Shown: positions 6,042-11,239 of the stretch, in pieces
Layout: every line of letters begins with the position of its first letter
Position numbering within the stretch: the stretch's first letter is position 1
Source of the DNA: Synergistes sp.
GTDB taxonomy: Bacteria; Synergistota; Synergistia; Synergistales; Synergistaceae
DNA: 11,239 bases
Direction of reading: 5' to 3'
Assembly (NCBI GenBank): GCA_016288355.1
Contig: JAEEYY010000045.1
Span: forward strand, 1 to 11,239
Notes under the pieces: model-generated
What the model was told of the DNA's origin: nothing
Database searches by the model: none
What the model saw: the letters and a program-made list of their open reading frames with translations, nothing else
Made by a program: the position numbers and the translations under genes

Positions 6042-6095
6042 GACGCCACCTTCTTTTAGTAAAGAATAGCACAAAAGCCTGATTTAAAGCTAATT

Positions 6096-6123
6096 ATTAT
6101 GGTATACTCTGATTCGCTTTGAA
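6096..6123 (-). promoter_or_regulatory. Possible promoter of the DUF523 operon
   Basis: On the minus strand TTCAAA (6123-6118) and CATAAT (6101-6096, five of six consensus bases) are separated by 16 bases. It overlaps the plus-strand promoter of the DUF308 gene, so the two would compete for polymerase. The -35 match is modest. Confidence 0.3.
6100..6108 (+). promoter_or_regulatory. Putative extended -10 promoter of the DUF308 gene
   Basis: TGGTATACT is an extended -10 (TGnTATACT). The -35 region 17 bases upstream, TGATTT, is poor, as tolerated for extended -10 promoters. The expected transcript start near 6115 gives a leader of about 58 bases, ending in the strong AGGAGGT before the ATG at 6173. 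Confidence 0.5.
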
Positions 6124-6172
6124 CAAAAAAACATACGTGCATCATCTGCGCGGATCTCAGGAGGTAATATAT

Positions 6173-6733
6173 ATGCTTCTTAACGGAGAATTCTCAAAAG
6201 AAAATTGCGTTAAGGCGAAAAGAAGGGCTTACATCGTAGGCGCGCTTATGCTTATCATAGGCTTTCTGTCGCTCTCAATGCCGCTGATGGCGTCTTTTGC
6301 AATAGAGACACTGCTCGGATTTTTCCTGCTGGCTGTAGGACTTTCAAATGCGTTCAGTGCGTACGGGGCGTTCCGCGAAGGCGTGACCCCCTGGCATCAT
6401 ATATTCATGGCTGTGATATCGGTGCTTGCCGGTATTGTTTTCCTCACTCACCCTGTCGCCGGAGTCATAACGCTCTCTATGATACTCGCCGCATACTTCC
6501 TTGCCGACGGGGTGTATAAGGTCGTGCAGTTCTTCCGCCTGCGCAAAGTCGGCGGTTCTTTCTGGATGCTGCTTTCAGGAGCTCTTGGCATTTTACTGGC
6601 TTTTCTTATGTGGAGGAATTTCTTTGAAGGCGCTACTGTAATCGGCATCATCCTGGGCTTTGACCTGATATTCAGCGGAGTAAGCCTGATAATGATAGGA
6701 CGCGGTTTTTCAGAAATGAGCAAAAACCTATAA
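6173..6733 (+). CDS. DUF308/HdeD-like membrane protein
   Basis: The 186-residue integral membrane protein has about six hydrophobic helices: 20-38, 44-64, 76-93, 97-118, 129-147 and 155-175. A short polar N-terminus with KAKRR at 14-18 precedes the first helix. The repeated helix-hairpin plan, with short loops such as FREGVTPWHH and RLRKVGGSF, is that of DUF308/HdeD proteins. E. coli HdeD is associated with acid resistance; no such role can be claimed here. AGGAGGT eight bases before ATG 6173 fixes the start; an upstream TTG in frame lacks any signal. It is monocistronic with its own promoter and terminator, and is one of two plus-strand genes in the window. Confidence 0.85.
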   Translation: MLLNGEFSKENCVKAKRRAYIVGALMLIIGFLSLSMPLMASFAIETLLGFFLLAVGLSNAFSAYGAFREGVTPWHHIFMAVISVLAGIVFLTHPVAGVITLSMILAAYFLADGVYKVVQFFRLRKVGGSFWMLLSGALGILLAFLMWRNFFEGATVIGIILGFDLIFSGVSLIMIGRGFSEMSKNL

Positions 6734-6768
6734 ATAAAGAGTCTAAAAACTGCCCGAAATACAATACA

Positions 6769-6800
6769 AGCCGCCGGCATACCGGCGGCTCTTTTATTTT
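6769..6800 (+). terminator. Rho-independent terminator after the DUF308 gene
   Basis: A 9-bp perfect stem, AGCCGCCGG (6769-6777) with CCGGCGGCT (6782-6790), has a CATA tetraloop and is followed by CTTTTATTTT. The T-tract overlaps the last codons of the convergent tsaC gene. On the minus strand the same stem is followed by the weaker TGTATTGTATTT, so it may end both transcripts. Confidence 0.9.
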
Positions 6801-7786
6801 CCGGCAGCCCTCTCCAGCCTGTCTTTAAGCGCCCTGCCTATGCCTGCTTCATCAGGCGTTTCGGCGTATATTACCTCCGCGTCGCTTTTTTCCAGCATGC
6901 GCAGAGCACGGAAAAGCTCTTTTGCGTATTCGGCCTTGTTTTTAAAAAGGACGGATGCGCATGGCGTTCCTTCCGGCTTTGCAATGCCCATCCATGCCCA
7001 TCTGCGGTTTTCTGCCGGCATGCTTTCCGCGGTGCAGAGCACGAGCGGCACCGAAGGCGCGTAATGGCGGTATCTGGTTCCCGGGGAGCGCTTTATGATA
7101 TTCTGATCCTGCGGCAGCAGGACTTCTTCTTTAAGCACCTTTTCCAGTTCTTCCTTTGATACTCCGCCGGGACGCAGAAGCACGGCATGTTCTCCGGTCA
7201 CATCGACGACTGTCGATTCGACGCCGAAGCGCGTATCTCCGCCGTCGATCACAAGCGGTACCCTGTCCCCCATATCAGAGAGCACGGTCTTCGCATCCGT
7301 AGGACTGGGACGGCCGCTTATATTGGCGCTGGGGGCCGCTATCGGCAGGCCGGACATTTCTATAAGAGCAAGTGCCGGAGCCGAGTCAGGCATCCTTACC
7401 GCTGCCGTGGGAAGCCCGCCCCTTGTGCGGAGCGGCACGATATCCTTTGCAGGAAGGACCACTGAAAGAGGCCCTGGCCAGAAAGCTTCGATAAGCATGC
7501 GCGCACGGCGGTTGATCTCAACGACACGTTCCGCCATCTCCACGGACGAGACGTGAAGTATCAGAGGGTTATCCGAAGGGCGTCCCTTTGCTTCGTATAT
7601 TGAAGCTACAGCGTCCGGGTCAAGCGCGTCGGCGCCGAGGCCGTAGACTGTCTCAGTCGGAAAGGCTACGAGCCCGCCATTTTTTATTATTTTTCCGCCC
7701 TCTTCGGCCAGCCTGCGCAGCTCAGGCGAAAGCGAGGCTATCTTACGCTCAGCCCTTTCGCTGGCGGGGTCTTTATAAATGCTCAT
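6794..7786 (-). CDS. tsaC: L-threonylcarbamoyladenylate synthase, Sua5 type
   Basis: The 330-residue cytosolic enzyme makes threonylcarbamoyl-AMP from threonine, bicarbonate and ATP for the t6A37 modification of ANN-decoding tRNAs. The catalytic YrdC domain (about 22-210) carries GGLVAFPTETVYGLGADA (37-54) and the KxRxSxN site KGRPSDN (67-73). It also has the SANISGRPSPT block (153-163) and FGVESTVVD (187-195). A linker with SPGTRYRHYAPSVP (234-247) leads into the C-terminal Sua5 domain ending GIGRALKDRLERAA, so this is the long Sua5 form rather than the short TsaC form. ATG 7786 has GGAGGG 11 bases upstream and overlaps the 3' end of tgt by 14 bases, implying coupling. The gene ends inside the shared terminator. 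Confidence 0.95.
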   Translation of the reverse strand: MSIYKDPASERAERKIASLSPELRRLAEEGGKIIKNGGLVAFPTETVYGLGADALDPDAVASIYEAKGRPSDNPLILHVSSVEMAERVVEINRRARMLIEAFWPGPLSVVLPAKDIVPLRTRGGLPTAAVRMPDSAPALALIEMSGLPIAAPSANISGRPSPTDAKTVLSDMGDRVPLVIDGGDTRFGVESTVVDVTGEHAVLLRPGGVSKEELEKVLKEEVLLPQDQNIIKRSPGTRYRHYAPSVPLVLCTAESMPAENRRWAWMGIAKPEGTPCASVLFKNKAEYAKELFRALRMLEKSDAEVIYAETPDEAGIGRALKDRLERAAGK

Positions 7787-8912
7787 TAAGATAAGCGCCC
7801 TCCATGAATGTTTCCATAAAAGCACGCCGGAATGCCGGGAAGCGCCCTTCTGTCACAGCGTTTCGGGCATCGTTGACAAGATTTACAAGGAAATAGAGAT
7901 TATGCAAGCTGCAGAGTCTGGCGGCAAGGATCTCCCCGGCCATGTAGAGGTGGCGCAGATAAGCCCTTGTGTAATTACGGCACAGATAGCATCCGCACTG
8001 CGGGTCGACCGGCGTGAAGTCGCGTGCATAAGCGAGATTCTTTATGTTCATCTTGCCGAAGCGCGTAAAAAGCTGGCCGTTGCGCCCGTTTCGCGTCGGC
8101 AGCACGCAGTCGAACATATCTACGCCGCGTGCGATGGCTTCGATAAGATTCGTGGGAAACCCGACTCCCATGAGGTAGCGCGGCCTGTCTTCAGGCATCG
8201 AGGGACAGAGCGCGTCAAGCATCCTGTACATTTCGGCATGGCTCTCTCCTACCGAGAGCCCGCCTATGCCGTAGCCGGGAAAACCGATCTCTTCAAGGCG
8301 TTCGATGCATTCCAGCCTCTGGCTCTCATAGACCGCTCCCTGAACTATGCCGAAAAGCGCCTGGTCGCTTCTGCTGTGGCTGTCGCGGCTGCGCTTTGCC
8401 CATGCTATCGTGCGCTCCATCGCGGCTCTTGAATATTCCGGCGTGGTGGGCAGGCTGACGCATTCGTCGAACGCCATCGCTATATCGCCGCCGAGCTTCT
8501 GCTGTATCTCCATGGAATCTTCCGGGCGCATGAAATGTTTGCTGCCGTCTATATGTGAGCGGAACTCAACGCCCTCGTCCGTTATCTTATTCAGCTTTGC
8601 CAGAGAAAAGACCTGAAAACCGCCGCTGTCCGTAAGGATAGGGTGCTTCCAGTTCATGAAGCGGTGCAGCCCCCCGGCTTCAGCCACTATATCCTCGCCG
8701 GTGCGCATATGCAGGTGGTAGGTGTTTCCCAGAATGATCTGCGCCCCGAGCTCTTCAAGCTCTTCCGGCGTCATTGCCTTGACGGTGGCCTGAGTGCCTA
8801 CCGGCATGAATACCGGAGTTTTAATGACCCCGTGCGGCGTGATGAATTCGCCCGCACGGGCCTGAGTACCGGCGCATCTGGCTGTCACTCTGTATTCAAA
8901 CATGTTCATCAT
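7773..8912 (-). CDS. tgt: tRNA-guanine transglycosylase
   Basis: The 379-residue bacterial TGT exchanges guanine at the wobble position of GUN-anticodon tRNAs (Asp, Asn, His, Tyr) for the queuine precursor preQ1. TDSGGFQVFSL (94-104) supplies the likely general base Asp95. DMFDCVLPTRNGRNG (265-279) holds the likely nucleophile Asp265. GGLSVGE (217-223) is the substrate loop. The zinc site is Cys306, Cys308, Cys311 and His337 with the usual spacing. ATG 8912 follows AAGGA by six bases; ATGs at 8909 and 8903 are close alternatives. It is the first gene of the tgt-tsaC operon, behind a TATAAT promoter. It is complete, with no missing catalytic residue. Confidence 0.97.
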   Translation of the reverse strand: MMNMFEYRVTARCAGTQARAGEFITPHGVIKTPVFMPVGTQATVKAMTPEELEELGAQIILGNTYHLHMRTGEDIVAEAGGLHRFMNWKHPILTDSGGFQVFSLAKLNKITDEGVEFRSHIDGSKHFMRPEDSMEIQQKLGGDIAMAFDECVSLPTTPEYSRAAMERTIAWAKRSRDSHSRSDQALFGIVQGAVYESQRLECIERLEEIGFPGYGIGGLSVGESHAEMYRMLDALCPSMPEDRPRYLMGVGFPTNLIEAIARGVDMFDCVLPTRNGRNGQLFTRFGKMNIKNLAYARDFTPVDPQCGCYLCRNYTRAYLRHLYMAGEILAARLCSLHNLYFLVNLVNDARNAVTEGRFPAFRRAFMETFMEGAYLNEHL

Positions 8913-8957
8913 TCCGTTTCCTTGCCGACGCGGCGGCAGCCGCATCCATATAGCTGA

Positions 8958-8985
8958 ATTATACAATATCGCAGCGTTCTTTTAA
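8958..8985 (-). promoter_or_regulatory. Putative promoter of the tgt-tsaC operon
   Basis: A perfect TATAAT at 8963-8958 (minus strand) is preceded after 16 bases by TTAAAA (8985-8980), four of six -35 bases. Transcription would start near 8951, leaving a leader of about 39 bases before tgt. It lies downstream of the gatB terminator, so tgt has its own unit. Confidence 0.55.
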
Positions 8986-8997
8986 TAAGAGCCGCAA

Positions 8998-9023
8998 TGC
9001 CGCTCCCGGCAAAGAGAGCGGCA
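8998..9023. other. Secondary hairpin between gatB and tgt
   Basis: TGCCGCTC (8998-9005) pairs with GAGCGGCA (9016-9023), an 8-bp stem with a 10-base loop. It lies directly after the gatB terminator and just upstream of the tgt promoter and has no U-tract, so it is a backup structure or incidental. Confidence 0.35.
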
Positions 9024-9030
9024 GAAAGAG

Positions 9031-9066
9031 AAACAGCAAAGCGCCGGCTGCTGTAAGAGCCGGCGC
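9031..9066 (-). terminator. Rho-independent terminator of the gat operon
   Basis: On the minus strand GCGCCGGCT pairs with AGCCGGCGC (9041-9049 with 9058-9066), a 9-bp GC-rich stem with an 8-base loop. It is followed by TTTGCTGTTT. It begins 30 bases after the gatB stop. Confidence 0.8.
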
Positions 9067-9095
9067 ATGATGCCAGAACTGTATAAATCAACCTT

Positions 9096-10553
9096 TTATT
9101 TCAGCAGCTCGGCAATTATCCCGGCCGCCTCCGACGGGTCCGCATTGCCGCGCGTCTCGCGCATAACGAGCCCCTGAAGGAATTTTACCTTGGCTCCTTT
9201 TTTATCGGCGCCTTTTCTAATCGTTTCCACCGCTTCCGGCTGTGATGCAAAGACCTTTTCCACAACGGCCCTGAGCGCGTCTGCGGTTATCTTTCCGCCC
9301 GAAGCTCCGCATTTTTTCATCGCCTCTTCAACCGAAAGCCTGTCGCTGTACATCACGGCCAGCACATCTTTTGCCTGAGTGTTGGAAAGATCCTTCTTTT
9401 CGATCTTTGCTATCATCTTGCCAAGCTCGCCTGCGGTGACCGGGAACTCCGTTATGTCTATGCCGTTCTCGCGCAGCAGACGCTGTACTTCCGTGCGCAT
9501 CCAGTTTGCAGCTTTTGCCGCAGGAGCGCCGGCTTTGACCACGGCCTCGTAATAGTCGGCAGCTTCGCGCTGATCTGTCAGCTGCTGGCTCTCCTCAAGT
9601 GAGAGCCCGTACTCTTCGACGAACCTGTCGCGCCTGTCCCACGGCATTTCCGGCAGGCTCTCGCGTATCTTCTGTACATAATCAGGCTTTGCATCGATCG
9701 GGGCAAGATCCATCTCCACGTAGTAACGGTAGTCGCGGGCGCCCTCTTTGCTGCGCATCGAGCGCGTGACCCCGGCCACGTCGTCCCAGAGACGCGTTTC
9801 CTGCACCAGCCTGCCGCCCTCGTCCAGGACACGGTTCTGACGGGCTATCTCATATTCGAGAGCCCTCTCAATAGACTTAAGAGAGTTTATATTTTTGAGC
9901 TCTACACGTGTTCCGAGCGTTCCGTCCGGATTTGAGAGAGAAACATTGACGTCGACGCGCAGCGATCCGGATTCCATCTCTCCGTCAGAGACGTCGAGGT
10001 AGCGGGCGAGCTGGCGTATCTGCGTTATATAAGCTATAGCCTCGGCCGGGGAATTCATATCCGGCATAGAAACTATCTCGGAAAGCGGGGTGCCTCCTCT
10101 GTTGTAGTCAACGAGAGAGTATGCGGCTCCGGAAAGACGGCCGTCAGCGGTCGGGTGCACCAGTTTTCCGGCGTCCTCTTCAAGATGCAGATGGTCCAGG
10201 TGCACGCGTTTTTTCTTTCCGTCGGCTATGATGTCAAGATAGCCTCCCTGAGCTATCGCATGTTCGTACTGCGTTATCTGATAGGCTTTCGGCAGGTCCG
10301 CGTAGAAGTAGTGCTTCCTGTGGAAACGCGTCCCGTCCTGTATCTCGCAGTGCAGCCCGAGTCCCATTTTTACCGCAAGATCGACCGCATGGTCGTTTAT
10401 GACAGGCAGAGTGCCGGGAACCGCAAGGCATACCGGGCATACGTTGGTGTTCGGAGTGGCTCCTATATAATCGGTCGAGCAGCTGCAGAAGAGCTTTGTC
10501 TTTGTTTTGAGCTGCAGATGGATTTCCAGGCCTATGACAACTTCTCTTTTCAT
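9096..10553 (-). CDS. gatB: Asp-tRNA(Asn)/Glu-tRNA(Gln) amidotransferase subunit B
   Basis: The 485-residue GatB activates mischarged Glu-tRNA(Gln) or Asp-tRNA(Asn) with ATP and receives ammonia from GatA in the GatCAB complex. REVVIGLEIHLQL opens the kinase-like cradle domain. CSC (23-25) and CPVC (39-42) form a zinc-type site. KHYFYADLPKAYQITQY (80-96), HLEEDAGK (123-130) and the family signature DYNRGGTPLSEI (149-160) follow. The last ~150 residues are the helical YqeY-like tail that grips tRNA, ending ADPSEAAGIIAELLK. ATG 10553 is preferred to ATG 10562 because GGAGG sits nine bases before it but directly abuts the earlier ATG. The gatA stop is one base upstream, so the genes are coupled. 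Confidence 0.97.
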   Translation of the reverse strand: MKREVVIGLEIHLQLKTKTKLFCSCSTDYIGATPNTNVCPVCLAVPGTLPVINDHAVDLAVKMGLGLHCEIQDGTRFHRKHYFYADLPKAYQITQYEHAIAQGGYLDIIADGKKKRVHLDHLHLEEDAGKLVHPTADGRLSGAAYSLVDYNRGGTPLSEIVSMPDMNSPAEAIAYITQIRQLARYLDVSDGEMESGSLRVDVNVSLSNPDGTLGTRVELKNINSLKSIERALEYEIARQNRVLDEGGRLVQETRLWDDVAGVTRSMRSKEGARDYRYYVEMDLAPIDAKPDYVQKIRESLPEMPWDRRDRFVEEYGLSLEESQQLTDQREAADYYEAVVKAGAPAAKAANWMRTEVQRLLRENGIDITEFPVTAGELGKMIAKIEKKDLSNTQAKDVLAVMYSDRLSVEEAMKKCGASGGKITADALRAVVEKVFASQPEAVETIRKGADKKGAKVKFLQGLVMRETRGNADPSEAAGIIAELLK

Positions 10554-10554
10554 T

Positions 10555-11239
10555 TTATTCATCCTCCGTAAGCGCTGCCGTACACGGCGAACCCACAGCC
10601 TTTTCTATGGCGGCCGCACAGGCGAGAAGTTCAGCGTCCCCAAAGCGCGGAGCCAGAAGCTGGACGTTCGTGGGGAGCCCGTCTTCGGTAAAGCCTGCGT
10701 TAAGGCTTATGCTCGGCAGACCGGCAAGGTTTGCCATAGTCGTGAAGACGTCGCCTAAATACATCCTGACAGGGTCCTTTTCGCAGAAGCCGCTCTTATA
10801 AGCAAGGGCAGGTGATATCGGGCATATCAGGACATCCGCCTCTTTGAAGAGGTTTTTGAACTCGTCTGATATAAGCTGACGCACACGCATGGCCGGAACG
10901 AAGTAATTATCATAATATCCGCGCGTCAGTATGCAGGTCCCCACCAGTATGCGCTTACGCACTTCTTCGCCGAAGCCCTCCATACGGCTTTTCTTGTACA
11001 TCTCGGAAAGATTCCTGCCGTCTGCGTGGTGTCCGTAGCGCATGCCGTCGTAACAGGCAAGCTTTGAGCTTGCGTCCCCGAGGGCCACCATATAGTAGCA
11101 GGCAACGGTATGCTCCATAGTTATCGGCAGCTTCGCTTCAAATACCGAAGCGCCTCCCTCGCGGCATACAGCAGCCGCCCGGTCGATCGCTGCTGTCAGG
11201 GGAGCGTCTATACTGTCGCGGTCATAACCGGTCAGCACC
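10555..11239 (-). CDS. gatA: Asp-tRNA(Asn)/Glu-tRNA(Gln) amidotransferase subunit A, C-terminal part
   Basis: The last 227 or so residues of GatA are present; the N-terminal half, including the Ser-cisSer-Lys amidase triad, lies beyond the window edge. What is visible is typical: RNLSEMYKKSRMEGFGEEV, RRILVGT-like KRILVGTCIL, GYYDNYFVPAMRVR, FKEADVLICPISP, and the closing ANLAGLPSISLNAGF and GLPTNVQLL blocks. GatA hydrolyses glutamine and passes ammonia to GatB. Its stop codon TAA lies one base before the preferred gatB ATG, and its last codons (GAG GAT) make the gatB ribosome binding site. gatC would be expected further upstream. Confidence 0.95.
   Translation of the reverse strand, partial: VLTGYDRDSIDAPLTAAIDRAAAVCREGGASVFEAKLPITMEHTVACYYMVALGDASSKLACYDGMRYGHHADGRNLSEMYKKSRMEGFGEEVRKRILVGTCILTRGYYDNYFVPAMRVRQLISDEFKNLFKEADVLICPISPALAYKSGFCEKDPVRMYLGDVFTTMANLAGLPSISLNAGFTEDGLPTNVQLLAPRFGDAELLACAAAIEKAVGSPCTAALTEDE

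Noticed and set aside
7779..8432. Plus-strand open frame of 217 codons opposite tgt
   Set aside because: It is antisense to a complete tgt whose zinc and catalytic residues are intact; the translation resembles no family.
8909..9091. Minus-strand 60-codon frame between gatB and tgt
   Set aside because: It spans the gatB terminator and the tgt promoter and lacks a ribosome binding site, so it is a chance open frame.
1..11239. CRISPR arrays, tRNA or rRNA genes, insertion sequences, phage genes
   Set aside because: No regularly spaced repeats, no cloverleaf-like sequence with CCA-end features, no transposase or integrase frames and no terminal inverted repeats were seen on either strand.

Overview
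The window looks like chromosomal DNA of an anaerobic bacterium of moderate GC content. It holds tRNA and protein-synthesis housekeeping genes, metal/redox accessory proteins and one surface-sugar locus. The protein sequences fit a gut or sludge anaerobe such as a member of the Synergistota (Cloacibacillus-like). That is an impression from protein style and gene content, not a demonstrated assignment. There is no rRNA, tRNA, CRISPR array, insertion sequence or phage module. Most genes are on the minus strand; only the XRE regulator and the DUF308 membrane protein are on the plus strand.

Positions 1-1730 are a surface-polysaccharide edge. rfbF (glucose-1-phosphate cytidylyltransferase) overlaps the start of rfbG (CDP-glucose 4,6-dehydratase, cut by the window edge), giving the first two steps to CDP-deoxyhexoses. 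Divergent from them is an XRE-type regulator with a C-terminal region resembling LexA/S24 repressors. The AT-rich gap between them holds a TTGACA promoter element for rfbF, overlapped by a perfect dyad and flanked by inverted copies of a 14-base motif, so local control of the sugar operon by the regulator is an attractive inference.

Positions 1731-4366 carry three separate minus-strand genes. The first is an unusual fusion of a NifX/NifB-like cofactor-binding domain, a His/Cys-rich metal linker and a SlyD-like FKBP prolyl isomerase. The second is an SAM-dependent methyltransferase of the phospholipid N-methyltransferase/rRNA dimethylase type. The third is a small CPHC glutaredoxin-like protein. 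A possible 41-residue Cys-containing ORF lies upstream of the fusion gene.

Positions 4367-6041 are a tight minus-strand operon: DUF523, a HutD/Ves cupin and an unrecognised 204-residue protein, joined by overlaps. Back-to-back promoter-like elements separate it from a plus-strand six-helix DUF308/HdeD-like membrane protein (6173-6733), which ends at a strong terminator.

Positions 6769-11239 are translation genes, all on the minus strand: tgt and tsaC/sua5 (overlapping; queuosine and t6A tRNA modification) and, upstream, gatA (partial) and gatB of the Asp/Glu-tRNA amidotransferase, closed by their own terminator. The most unusual objects are the NifX-SlyD fusion, the structured rfbF/regulator intergenic region, and the unknown protein coupled to HutD.
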